Of a stretch of 64,000 nucleotides of DNA, positions 53,804 to 61,999 are shown piece by piece. This DNA is from Thermus sediminis (lineage in GTDB: Bacteria > Deinococcota > Deinococci > Deinococcales > Thermaceae): the NCBI RefSeq assembly GCF_003426945.1, contig NZ_QURO01000004.1, positions 992,001 to 1,056,000 of the forward strand, given 5' to 3'. A program made the position numbers and the translations under genes. The notes under the pieces were generated by a model that was given only the letters and a program-made list of their open reading frames with translations, was not told where the DNA came from and ran no database searches. How positions within the stretch are numbered: the stretch's first letter is position 1; every line of letters starts with the position of its first letter.

Positions 53804-53843
53804 GACCACCCCATCCTGGCCCAGGCCAGGATGGGGGCCCCGG
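53801..53843. repeat. 43-nt hairpin repeat, copy 3 (opposite orientation)
   Basis: Starts at the fbpA TGA. Stem CCCCATCCTGGC/GCCAGGATGGGG (53809-53820, 53825-53836), loop CCAG. Relative to copies 1 and 2 another stem position has changed in both arms. It lies between the binding-protein and permease genes. Confidence 0.85.
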
Positions 53844-53903
53844 GAGCCCCATGGAGACATCCCGCATGGGTTTAAGAAGGCGGAGGATCCAGGAGGAAGG
53901 GGC

Positions 53904-55451
53904 ATGACCCTAAGGCTTCCCCACCTCCCGGGGCTCATACCCTTCCTCATCCCCGCCCTCCTCACGGGGGGCGGGGTGGCCCTGCCCCTCCTCTACCTGG
54001 TCCTGAGGGCCCTGGAGGCCGAGCCCGAGGCCCTCTGGGAGATCGTCCTCAGGCCCAAGAACCTGGAGCTTCTGGGGAACACCCTCCTCCTCCTCCTGGG
54101 GGTCCTCCTCCTCACCACCCTCCTCGCCCTTCCCCTGGCCTTCCTCACCACCCGCACGGACCTCAAGGGGAAGCGCCTCTTCGCCCTTCTCCTCACCCTG
54201 CCCCTGGCCATCCCCGGCTACGTGGGGGCCTACGTCCTCCTGGCGGCCACCGGGCCCGGGGGCATCCTGCCCCTGCCGCGGCTCGAGGGGTACTGGGGGG
54301 CTCTTCTGGTCCTCTCCTTCATCACCTACCCCTACCTCTTCCTCTCCCTCAGGGCGGCCTTCTTGGGGCTAGACCCCTCCTTGGAGGAAGCGGCCCGCAC
54401 CCTGGGGCTAGGGCCCTTCAGGGCTTTCCTCAGGGCCGCCTTCCCCCAGCTCCTCCCCGCCCTCCTCGGGGGCCACTTGGTGGTGGGCCTCCACGTCCTG
54501 GGGGATTTCGGCACCGTGAGCCTCCTGCGCTACGAGACCTTCTCCTACGCCATCTACCTGCAGTACAGCGCCGCCTTTGACCGGGTCTACGCCGCCTGGC
54601 TAGCCCTCTTCCTCCTCCTCCTCACCGGAGGGCTTCTCCTCTTGGAAGGCCTCCTCCTCCGCCGCCTGGCCCTGGCGCGAACGGGCAAGGGGGCGAGCCG
54701 AAGGGCCCGGCCGGTGCACCTGGGGGCCTTCGCTCCCCTGGCCTACCTCCTGGTCCTCCTCCCCGTCCTCCTGGCCCTGGTCCTGCCCCTCTACGCCCTC
54801 CTCCACCTGGCAAGCCGCTTCCCCAGGGAAAACCTCCAGGGGGTCTCCGAGGCCCTCTTCCACTCCGCCCTGGCGGCCGCGCCCACGGCCCTCCTCGCCG
54901 TGGGCATGGCCCTGCCCATCGCCTACTTGGCGGTGCGCTACCCCTCTTCCGCCTCCCGCCTTCTGGAGCGCCTGGCCTACCTGGGCTACGCCATCCCACC
55001 CCTGGCCTTCGCCCTGGCCTGGATCTTCTTTAGCCTCCGGAGCCTCCCCTTCCTCTACGCCAGCCTCCCCCTCCTCATCCTGGTCCTGGCCCTCCACTTC
55101 CTGGCGGAAAGCCTGGGGCCCATCCGGGGAGCCCTGCACCAGGTGCCCCGGAGGCTGGAGGAGGCGGCCAGGACCCTGGGGGAGACCCCCACGGGGGCCT
55201 TCTTCCGGGTCACCTTCCCCCTCCTCTGGCGGGGGGCGGCAGCAGGAGGGGCTTTGGCCTTCATCGGGGCGGTGAAGGAACTCCCGATCACCCTCCTCCT
55301 GGCCCCCATGGGCTACAGCACCCTGGCCACCCGGGTTTTGGGCTACACTCAGGAAGCCATGTTCGCCGAGGCCGCCCCCTTCGCCCTCCTCATCGTCCTC
55401 CTCTCGGCGGCCTTCGTGGGGGTGTTGCTTTGGAGCGAGCGCCGCTTCTAG
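53904..55451 (+). CDS. fbpB: Ferric-iron ABC transporter, permease
   Basis: 515 residues, two fused permease halves (about 12 helices). Each half has an EAA loop: LDPSLEEAARTLGLGPFRAFLRAAFPQLLPAL and RRLEEAARTLGETPTGAFFRVTFPLL. This is the FbpB/ThiP-type architecture. It has a good AGGAGG ribosome site. The hairpin repeat between fbpA and fbpB probably keeps permease output below that of the binding protein. Its end overlaps the ATPase gene by 22 nt. Confidence 0.92.
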   Translation: MTLRLPHLPGLIPFLIPALLTGGGVALPLLYLVLRALEAEPEALWEIVLRPKNLELLGNTLLLLLGVLLLTTLLALPLAFLTTRTDLKGKRLFALLLTLPLAIPGYVGAYVLLAATGPGGILPLPRLEGYWGALLVLSFITYPYLFLSLRAAFLGLDPSLEEAARTLGLGPFRAFLRAAFPQLLPALLGGHLVVGLHVLGDFGTVSLLRYETFSYAIYLQYSAAFDRVYAAWLALFLLLLTGGLLLLEGLLLRRLALARTGKGASRRARPVHLGAFAPLAYLLVLLPVLLALVLPLYALLHLASRFPRENLQGVSEALFHSALAAAPTALLAVGMALPIAYLAVRYPSSASRLLERLAYLGYAIPPLAFALAWIFFSLRSLPFLYASLPLLILVLALHFLAESLGPIRGALHQVPRRLEEAARTLGETPTGAFFRVTFPLLWRGAAAGGALAFIGAVKELPITLLLAPMGYSTLATRVLGYTQEAMFAEAAPFALLIVLLSAAFVGVLLWSERRF

Positions 55452-56467
55452 AGCTAGAGGGGATCCGGAAGCGCTTTGGCGAGCACGAGGTGCTGAAGGG
55501 GATAGACCTCAAGGCCTACCCCGGGGAGATCCTGGCCCTCCTCGGCCCCTCGGGGTGCGGCAAGACCACCCTCCTCCGGATCGTCGCCGGGCTGGAAAGC
55601 CCCGAGGTGGGGCGGGTCCTCCTCGAGGGGCGGGACATCACCCCCCTGCCCCCAGAGCGGCGTGGGATCGGCTTCGTCTTCCAGGACTACGCCCTCTTCC
55701 CCCACCTCACCGCCCTCGGCAACGTGGCCTTCGGCCTCAAGGGCAAAGACCGTCTGGAGCGGGCGAGGAGGGCCCTGGAGCGGTTGGGGATGACCCTCTT
55801 CCAGAACCGCAGGCCGGGGGAGCTCTCCGGGGGGCAGCAGCAGCGCATCGCCCTGGCCCGGGCCCTGGCCCCTGGACCCAAACTGGTCCTCCTGGACGAG
55901 CCCTTCTCCAGCCTGGACGCCGGGCTCAGGGCCGCCACCCGGGAGGAGGTGCGCAAGGTCTTGAAGGAGACGGGCACCACCGCCATCCTGGTGACCCACG
56001 ACCAGGAGGAGGCCCTCTCCTTCGCCGACCGCCTGGGGGTCATGCGGGGGGGGAGGCTTCTGCAGGTGGGGACCCCTGAGGAGATCTACCTCCGGCCCCA
56101 GACCCCCTTCGTGGCCCAGTTCCTGGGGCGCACCAACCTCCTCCCCGGGGAGGGAAAGGGGAGGTACGCGGAGACCTGCCTGGGCCCCGTGCTCCTGGCC
56201 GAGCCCGCCAAGGGCCCCCTCCTCCTCTCCCTGAGGCCGGAGGCCCTGAGGCTCGTCCCCCCAGGAAAGGGGCCTCTGGGGGAGGTGGTGGCCCGGGAGT
56301 TCAAGGGGCACGACCTCACCTACCGGGTGCGCCTCCTTTCGGTGGAGCGGGAGGTGCTGGTGCAGGAAAACCCCACCACCCCCTACCGGGTGGGGGACCG
56401 GGTGGGCCTGGAGGTCGTGGGGGAAGGGGTGGCCCTCGAGGCCAAGACCCCCGTGGGCACGGACTAA
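55430..56467 (+). CDS. fbpC: Ferric-iron ABC transporter, ATPase
   Basis: 345 residues. Walker A GPSGCGKTT, Q-loop VFQDYALFPHLT, signature LSGGQQQRIALARAL, Walker B LVLLDEPFSSLD, H-loop LVTHDQEEAL, then a TOBE-type C-terminal domain. The start is probably the TTG at 55430, inside the end of fbpB. Its TAA stop also begins the TAAGCT box of truA. Confidence 0.92.
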   Translation: MERAPLLELEGIRKRFGEHEVLKGIDLKAYPGEILALLGPSGCGKTTLLRIVAGLESPEVGRVLLEGRDITPLPPERRGIGFVFQDYALFPHLTALGNVAFGLKGKDRLERARRALERLGMTLFQNRRPGELSGGQQQRIALARALAPGPKLVLLDEPFSSLDAGLRAATREEVRKVLKETGTTAILVTHDQEEALSFADRLGVMRGGRLLQVGTPEEIYLRPQTPFVAQFLGRTNLLPGEGKGRYAETCLGPVLLAEPAKGPLLLSLRPEALRLVPPGKGPLGEVVAREFKGHDLTYRVRLLSVEREVLVQENPTTPYRVGDRVGLEVVGEGVALEAKTPVGTD

Positions 56468-56470
56468 GCT
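56465..56470 (+). promoter_or_regulatory. -10 TAAGCT built on the fbpC stop
   Basis: The TAA stop (56465-56467) begins TAAGCT; 6 nt later is the truA GTG (56477). Confidence 0.5.
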
Positions 56471-56476
56471 AACCCC

Positions 56477-57247
56477 GTGCGCCGCCTCCTCCTCCTCGCC
56501 GAGTACGACGGGACCCATTTCGCCGGCCTGCAGAGGCAGAGGGAGGGCCTGCGCACCGTCCAGGGGGAGCTGGAAAGGGCCCTCTCCCGGATCGGGGCCC
56601 TCCCCAAGGCGGTGGCCGCGGGGCGCACCGACGCTGGGGTCCACGCCCTCGCCATGCCCTTCCACACAGACCTCGAGGGCCGGATCCCCGTGGAAAAGGT
56701 GCCCGAGGCCCTGAACCGCCTCCTCCCCGAGGACCTGAAGGCCGTGGCCGCCAGGGAGGTGGCCCCGGATTTCCACGCCCGGAAGGACGCACTCTGGCGG
56801 GCCTACCGCTACCGGGTCCTCCTGCGACCCCACCCCTCCCCCCTCCTCCGCCACCGGGCCCTCTGGCTAAGGGGGCCCCTGGACCTCCCGGCCATCCGGG
56901 AGGCCCTCCCCCTCCTCCTCGGGCGGCACAACTTCCTGGGCTTCGCCAAGGAGGAAACCCGGGAGGGGGCGCGGGAGCTTTTGGAGGCCCGCCTCGAGGT
57001 CCTGGAAGGGGAGTGGGGCCTGGAGGTGCGCTTCTACTTCAAGGGCAGAAGCTTCCTCCGGGGCCAGGTCAGGGGCATGGTGGGGACCCTTCTGGAGGTG
57101 GGCCTGGGGAAGCGGCCCCCGGAGAGCCTCAGGGCCATCCTGGAGACCGGGGACCGCCGCCTGGCCGGCCCCAGCGCCCCGGCCATGGGGCTTTACTTCC
57201 TCGAGGCCGCCTACCCGGAGGAAAAACTGAAGCCCCCGGGCCCTTAG
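56477..57247 (+). CDS. truA: tRNA pseudouridine synthase A
   Basis: Makes pseudouridine at tRNA positions 38-40. 256 residues. Catalytic Asp in [15 protein letters not shown]-terminal [15 protein letters not shown]-terminal [27 protein letters not shown] start, leaderless by prediction, 9 nt after the fbpC stop. It faces the peptide transporter operon; the 41-nt gap has only a weak GGGC/GCCC repeat. Confidence 0.94.
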   Translation: MRRLLLLAEYDGTHFAGLQRQREGLRTVQGELERALSRIGALPKAVAAGRTDAGVHALAMPFHTDLEGRIPVEKVPEALNRLLPEDLKAVAAREVAPDFHARKDALWRAYRYRVLLRPHPSPLLRHRALWLRGPLDLPAIREALPLLLGRHNFLGFAKEETREGARELLEARLEVLEGEWGLEVRFYFKGRSFLRGQVRGMVGTLLEVGLGKRPPESLRAILETGDRRLAGPSAPAMGLYFLEAAYPEEKLKPPGP

Positions 57248-57288
57248 GCTTAGGCAGCCCAGGGGCTTAGGCCCTCCCCGGCGTCCCC

Positions 57289-58479
57289 CTAGAGGCGGCT
57301 CCTGGGGTCTAAGGCATCCCTAAGGCCATCCCCCACGAAGTTGAAGGCCAGGACGGTGATGAAGATCATGAACCCCGGGGGCAGGGCCAGCCAAGGGGCC
57401 ATGAAGATGTACTCCTGGGCATTGGCCAGCATGTTCCCCCAGGTGGCCACCGGAGGCTGGATGCCGAAGCCCAGGAAGGAGAGCCCCGACTCCACCAGGA
57501 TGGCGTAGCCCACCTGCAGCGTGGCCAGGACGATCAGGGGGGCCAGGGCGTTGGGGATGAGGTGGCGGAAGAGGATGCGCCCGTCCGTGGCCCCCAGGGC
57601 CTGGGCCGCGGTGGTGTAGTCCTGCTCCCTCAGGGAGAGGATGTTGCCCCGCACGATCCGGGCCGGGGTGAGCCAGCCGAAGAGGAGGAGGATGGCGATG
57701 ATGATGAAGACGCTAGCCGCGTCCCCCAAGACCCCCTGGGCCCACTGGCCCACGGGCACCCGGGGGTCCCGCAGGAGGGCGGAGAGGACGAGGAGGAGGG
57801 GAAGGGTGGGGATGGTGAGCATGAAGTCGATGAGCCGGCTGATGGCGGTGTCCAAGTCCAGCCGGATCTCGCCCCAAAGCCCCCAGAAGGCGGCGTAGAG
57901 CACCAGGGCTGAACCCAGCACCAGGAATACGTAGGAGCCCAAGGCGCCCTCAGCCCGGCCCACCTCGGTGACGCCCAAGAACATCTGGAAGAGCAGGAAG
58001 AGAACGCCGTAGTAGAGGCCCCAGGAGAGGACGCGCCAAAGGGCGAAGCTCCAGGGATAAAACCCCTCCTTGGCCTGGCGCAGGGGTCCCAGGTAGAAGC
58101 GCAGGGGCCGCCCGGCGAAGTACCCCGCCAGGGCGCCCATGAAGAGGCCCACCAGCACGCTGGAGAGGGCCACGGAGAAGCCCACGAGGAGGGAGACCCT
58201 GGCCCCGTACATGAGGCGGGAGAGCACGTCCCGCCCCAGGTCGTCGGTGCCCAGGAGGTGCTCCCGGCTCGGGGGGGCGAAGATGCGCTCCGCCAGGTCC
58301 TCCCCTCGAGGCTGGGCAAAGGGATCGTAGGGGGCGATCCAAGGGGCCAGGAGGGCCATCAGGAGGAGGGTGGCGATCACCGCTAGGCTGGCCATGGCCA
58401 GCCGGTGCCGACGGAACCGGCGCCAGAAGGTCCTCCAGAAAGTCCTGGGTTCGGAAGGGGAAACCATTGCCCGCTGCAT
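57289..58479 (-). CDS. Peptide ABC transporter permease (DppC/OppC-type) with membrane insertion
   Basis: 396 residues; usual OppC length is about 300. Normal start (RFRRHRLAMASLAVIATLLLMALLAPWIAPYDPF), LLGTDDLGRDVLSRLMYGARVSLLVG and an EAA loop (AAQALGATDGRILFRHLIPNALAPLIV). Between about residues 115 and 200 there is an insertion (FYLGPLRQAKEGFYPWSFALWRVLSWGLYYGVLFLLFQMFLG... SYVFLVLGSALVLYAAFWGLWG) with roughly two extra helices. AGGAGG ribosome site. It is the last gene of a minus-strand operon; no ATPase genes follow. Confidence 0.87.
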   Translation of the reverse strand: MQRAMVSPSEPRTFWRTFWRRFRRHRLAMASLAVIATLLLMALLAPWIAPYDPFAQPRGEDLAERIFAPPSREHLLGTDDLGRDVLSRLMYGARVSLLVGFSVALSSVLVGLFMGALAGYFAGRPLRFYLGPLRQAKEGFYPWSFALWRVLSWGLYYGVLFLLFQMFLGVTEVGRAEGALGSYVFLVLGSALVLYAAFWGLWGEIRLDLDTAISRLIDFMLTIPTLPLLLVLSALLRDPRVPVGQWAQGVLGDAASVFIIIAILLLFGWLTPARIVRGNILSLREQDYTTAAQALGATDGRILFRHLIPNALAPLIVLATLQVGYAILVESGLSFLGFGIQPPVATWGNMLANAQEYIFMAPWLALPPGFMIFITVLAFNFVGDGLRDALDPRSRL

Positions 58480-58489
58480 GCACCGCCTC

Positions 58490-59500
58490 CTAGCTGTAGC
58501 GGATCCTGGGGTCCACCAGGGCGTAGGCCAGGTCCGCCAAGAGGTTGAAAAGGGCCACCATCAGGGCCAAAAAGGCCAGGGCGGCCATGGCCACGCTGTA
58601 GTCCTTCTCCACCAGGGCGTCGAAGATGGCCCGCCCCATCCCGGGGTAGCTGAAGATGGTCTCGGTGAGAACCGCCCCGCTCATCACCCCAGGGATGGCC
58701 AGGCCCACCAGGGTGACGATGGGGATCAGGGCGTTCCTGAGGGCGTGCTTGTAGAGGACTAGCCGCTCGGCGAGCCCCTTGGCCCGGGCGGTGCGGACGT
58801 AGTCCTGGGAGAGCACCTCCAGGAGGGAAGCCCGCATGAACCGGGTCCACTCCGCCATGGAGGAGGTGGCGAGGACCAGAACCGGGAGGACCAGGTGCCA
58901 GGCCCAAAGCCCCAGGAAGGTGCCGAGGCTCACCAACCCCTGGCGCACCTCCTCAAAGAGGAAGGGGGGCACCCCCCCGGTGGGGAACTGGGGAAAGCCG
59001 GGTATGAGCTCCGGCAGGCGGACGGCGAAGAGGTAGAGGAGGAGGATGCCCAGGAAGAAGTTGGGGATGGAGAGGCCGACGAAGGCGAGAAAGGTGATGG
59101 TGTAGTCCGCTGGGGTGTACTGGCGCACCGCGGAGAAGACCCCCACGGGGATGGCCACCACCAAGGCCAAGAGCAGGGCCAGGCCCGAGAGGAGGAGGGT
59201 GCGGGGGAGGCGCTGCTCAAAGATGTACTCCGCTGCGGGGATGCCGTAGGTGCGGCTGTAGCCCAAATCCCCTTGGAGAGCCCGGGTGAGCCACTTGGCG
59301 TAGCGGATGTGCAGGGGATCGTCCAGGCCGTAGGCCTTGCGCAGGGCCTCTAGCTGCTCGGCGGTGATGCGGGGGTTTTGCATCCGCACCTCGTCCAAGG
59401 GGTCCCCCGGCTGGAGGGCCAGGAGGGCGAAGATGACGAAAGAGGCCGCCAGGAGCAAAGGGATCATCTGCAAAAGCCTCCTTACGGTGTAAGCGAACAT
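58490..59500 (-). CDS. Peptide ABC transporter permease (DppB/OppB-type)
   Basis: 336 residues, six helices. N-terminal YTVRRLLQMIPLLLAASFVIFALL, the family DPLDEVRMQNP extracytoplasmic stretch, EAA loop VRTARAKGLAERLVLYKHALRNALIPIVTLVG, and the C-terminal DPRIRYS. Co-transcribed with the other permease (10-nt gap). Upstream is the terminator after the binding-protein gene, so expression depends on read-through or a separate promoter. Confidence 0.9.
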   Translation of the reverse strand: MFAYTVRRLLQMIPLLLAASFVIFALLALQPGDPLDEVRMQNPRITAEQLEALRKAYGLDDPLHIRYAKWLTRALQGDLGYSRTYGIPAAEYIFEQRLPRTLLLSGLALLLALVVAIPVGVFSAVRQYTPADYTITFLAFVGLSIPNFFLGILLLYLFAVRLPELIPGFPQFPTGGVPPFLFEEVRQGLVSLGTFLGLWAWHLVLPVLVLATSSMAEWTRFMRASLLEVLSQDYVRTARAKGLAERLVLYKHALRNALIPIVTLVGLAIPGVMSGAVLTETIFSYPGMGRAIFDALVEKDYSVAMAALAFLALMVALFNLLADLAYALVDPRIRYS

Positions 59501-59523
59501 GCCACCTCCTTTTATGCGTCGGC

Positions 59524-59554
59524 AAAAAGCCTGCTGGGGAGACCCCCAGCAGGC
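59524..59554 (-). terminator. Intrinsic terminator after the peptide-binding-protein gene
   Basis: An 11-bp perfect stem GCCTGCTGGGG/CCCCAGCAGGC (59529-59539, 59544-59554) with a 4-nt loop, then TTTTT on the minus strand. It is placed between the binding-protein gene and the two permease genes. Confidence 0.88.
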
Positions 59555-59569
59555 CCGACTATACCACGC

Positions 59570-61417
59570 CTAGCGGACGGTGAGGGCGTAGCGGGCCTGG
59601 TCCCAGCGCTTCTCCGCCCCCCGCTGCGTCCAGCCGATGGTCCAGGGCTCCCAGTTGGGGTAGTTGTAGCCGCCGGAGTAGGCGGCGCTCACGTAGTTCA
59701 CCAGACCCCTGCGGACAATGAGGGGGTCGGCGCGGAAGTAGAGGGGCAGGGAGGCCACCTCCTCGGCCCAGATCTCCTGCATCCGGTCAAAGAGGGCCTT
59801 GCGCCGAGCGGGGTCAAACTCCACCACCGCCTGGTCCCGAAGGCGGTCGTACTCCTCGTTGCACCAGCCGCCCACGTTCTGCCCCTGGTAGTTGTTCTCC
59901 CGGGTGGGGCGGAAGCGGCAGGAGAAGAGGTCCCCGTTCTCCACCAGGCTGGAGACCCAGGCGAACATGAACATGCCCGTCCAACGGCCCTCGGAGGCCC
60001 GCTGGATGAAGTCGTCGGCGAAGACCACGGCGCTGGGGGCGTTGTTGATCCGGACGGCGATGCCGATCCTGCGGAAGTCCTCGGCCACGAACTGCTGGAA
60101 CCGTTCCCGCACCACGTTGCCCGCCGTGGTCACCCACTCGATCTCAAAGCGCACGGTGCGGCCGTCCACGGTGCGCTGCAGGATCCCGTCCGGCCCCGGC
60201 CGCCAGCCCATCTCCGCCAGGAGGGCCCGGGCCCGGTCCAGGTTGTACTCGTACCTCCGCACGTTGGGGTTGTACAGGGGGTTGACCGGGGCGATCCAGG
60301 TGTGGGAGACGGGCTGGAGGCCCTGGAAGAAGGTGCGCACGAAGCCCTCGCGGTTGATGGCGTGGAGAAGGGCCTGGCGGGTGCGCTTATCGTTCAGGCC
60401 CAGGTCCCGCACCTGGGGTACGTTGGCGAACTGGTTCACGTCGATGTGCTCCCAGATGGCCCCAGGGACGAACCAGGTGTCAAAGCTCCCCCGGGTCCGC
60501 TGCACCAGCTGGGGCGCCCGGGCCTGGTCAAAGGTCAGGCCCACCCGGGAGAGAGCGTCGATGCTCCCGCCCATGATGGCCACCTGGAGGGAGTTGGTGT
60601 TCTGGATGAAGCGGTAGACCACCCGCTGCACGTACCTGTCGGCCCCACCCGGAGGGGTGATGGGGAACTGCGGGTTGCGGGCCAGCTCCACCGTGCTCCC
60701 GGGCACCCAGCGCCGGAAGACGAAGGGCCCGGAGTAGACCATCTCGCCCCGGTTCAGGTAGGCGGGGGTGGAGAACTGGGTGAAGAAGGCGCGGTAGATC
60801 TCCGCTAGCCGGGCGGCGTCCCTCTGGGGGTCCAGGGCTGCGGTCTGGCGCTTCACCTGCTCCCAAGCGGGCCCCATGATGTGCCTGGGAGCGTAGCCGA
60901 TGGGGCTCCCGATGAGGTCCGTGGCAAAGGCGGGCTCAAAGATCACCGTGAAGTTGCGGGCATCCCGCACCCGGAGGTTCACCCGCTCCCAGTAGTCGGG
61001 GTTGAGGACGGGCATCCCTTTGGCCTTGCCCACCTCAAAGTAGAACTGCACGTCCTCGGTGGTGATGGGGCGGCCATCGGACCAGCGGGCGTCAGGCCGG
61101 ATGGTGATGTCGATCTCCAGGCGCCTCCGCCCCTGGCCGATGTCCGTGAAGCGGACCCGGCCGTTTTGGATGGTGGGCACCTCCGTGGCCAAGACGGCGG
61201 TGTTCTGCCCGTCCAGGTTCAGGGTGATGAAGGGAACGTAGAGGTAGTTCTCGATCTCCGCCTTGATGGACTGGTTGGAGATGATGGAGAGGAAGTCCCC
61301 CGCCAGCACCCTGGGCTCCTGGGAGGCCCCGATGACCAGGCTGTTATCCGCAGGCCCCGCTAGGGCCAGGCCCAAGGCTGTTAAACCGAGTACAACCAGC
61401 TTACCTACTCTCCTCAT
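59570..61417 (-). CDS. Peptide/oligopeptide ABC transporter, substrate-binding protein
   Basis: 615 residues of the DppA/OppA (SBP family 5) fold. Signal MRRVGKLVVLGLTALGLALAG without a lipobox Cys, so it is a free or signal-anchored periplasmic protein. DNSLVIGASQEPRVL, ARWSDGRPITTEDVQFYFEVGK and the DRARALLAEMGWRPGPDGILQR segment are family marks. Strong AAGGAGG ribosome site. It is the first gene of an operon with two permeases. The transported peptide or sugar is unknown. Confidence 0.9.
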   Translation of the reverse strand: MRRVGKLVVLGLTALGLALAGPADNSLVIGASQEPRVLAGDFLSIISNQSIKAEIENYLYVPFITLNLDGQNTAVLATEVPTIQNGRVRFTDIGQGRRRLEIDITIRPDARWSDGRPITTEDVQFYFEVGKAKGMPVLNPDYWERVNLRVRDARNFTVIFEPAFATDLIGSPIGYAPRHIMGPAWEQVKRQTAALDPQRDAARLAEIYRAFFTQFSTPAYLNRGEMVYSGPFVFRRWVPGSTVELARNPQFPITPPGGADRYVQRVVYRFIQNTNSLQVAIMGGSIDALSRVGLTFDQARAPQLVQRTRGSFDTWFVPGAIWEHIDVNQFANVPQVRDLGLNDKRTRQALLHAINREGFVRTFFQGLQPVSHTWIAPVNPLYNPNVRRYEYNLDRARALLAEMGWRPGPDGILQRTVDGRTVRFEIEWVTTAGNVVRERFQQFVAEDFRRIGIAVRINNAPSAVVFADDFIQRASEGRWTGMFMFAWVSSLVENGDLFSCRFRPTRENNYQGQNVGGWCNEEYDRLRDQAVVEFDPARRKALFDRMQEIWAEEVASLPLYFRADPLIVRRGLVNYVSAAYSGGYNYPNWEPWTIGWTQRGAEKRWDQARYALTVR

Positions 61418-61465
61418 GTGGCCTCCTTTTCTAAAACTAGCGGCACCCTCTTAGTGGCCAGGGGC

Positions 61466-61494
61466 ATTTTAACCCGGCTCGCCCCTAAGGTCAA
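61466..61494 (-). promoter_or_regulatory. Promoter of the peptide-transport operon
   Basis: TTGACC (61494-61489), 17-nt spacer, TAAAAT (61471-61466). About 40 nt of leader precede AAGGAGG (61428-61422) and ATG 61417. Confidence 0.75.
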
Positions 61495-61496
61495 TG

Positions 61497-61526
61497 AAAA
61501 AAGGGTTAGAAGCCTGAGATCAGGCT
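61497..61526 (-). terminator. Weak terminator after erpA
   Basis: AGCCTGA/TCAGGCT stem (61526-61511) on the minus strand, then 8 nt and TTTTTT. The U-run is not directly adjacent, so this is uncertain. Confidence 0.4.
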
Positions 61527-61537
61527 CCCTCCAGGGC

Positions 61538-61918
61538 TTAGTGGCCGCAGGTGCGGGCCTCCCCCTCCTGCTCCTTGGTGCGGAAGGAGTGGCCGCAGCC
61601 GCAGGTGCTTATGGCGTTGGGGTTGTGGACGGTGAAGCCGCCCCCCATGAGGCTTTCCACCCAGTCTATCTCCGAGCCCGCCAGGTAAGGGAGGGACCTG
61701 GGGTCCACCACCAGGCGCACCCCGTGCATCTCCACGAAGGTGTCCCCCGCAAGCTCCCTTTCGTCCACGGCCATGCCGTACTGGAAACCCGAGCAGCCCC
61801 CAGACTTGATGTAGACCCGGATGGCCGCGTGCTCCTTCCCGTAGCGGGCCAGGATCTCCTTGGCCTTTTCCGCCGCCAAAGGGGTGATGCGGACGACCGC
61901 TTCCTGGGCTTCTACCAT
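61538..61918 (-). CDS. erpA: Iron-sulfur cluster insertion protein (ErpA/IscA type)
   Basis: 126 residues. The three conserved cysteines of A-type carriers are visible: [11 protein letters not shown] and CGCGHSF (C-x-C). It receives and delivers Fe-S clusters to client enzymes in the cytoplasm. The segment [40 protein letters not shown] is typical. It stands alone between the peptide operon and the M24 gene. The erpA/iscA/sufA distinction is not firm. Confidence 0.9.
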   Translation of the reverse strand: MVEAQEAVVRITPLAAEKAKEILARYGKEHAAIRVYIKSGGCSGFQYGMAVDERELAGDTFVEMHGVRLVVDPRSLPYLAGSEIDWVESLMGGGFTVHNPNAISTCGCGHSFRTKEQEGEARTCGH

Positions 61919-61987
61919 TCCTCAAACCTCCCTAGCAGTAAGGCTAGCACGGTGGGGATGGGGAAAGGTGAGGCAGGTTCCAAGGGG

Positions 61988-61993
61988 TAGGAT
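61988..61993 (+). promoter_or_regulatory. -10 TAGGAT of the M24 gene
   Basis: TAGGAT, 6 nt, then ATG 62000. Confidence 0.5.
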
Positions 61994-61999
61994 GGGGGC

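Noticed and set aside
59559-59564. TATAGT on the minus strand as a promoter for the peptide permease genes
   Set aside because: Its start site would fall inside the terminator hairpin and no -35 is visible. It is more likely coincidental, or part of the recurring GTGGTAT motif.
59378-60808. A 476-codon plus-strand frame opposite the peptide-binding-protein gene
   Set aside because: Antisense shadow with repetitive His/Pro/Gly/Val composition; the opposite strand encodes a clear family member with a promoter and ribosome site.
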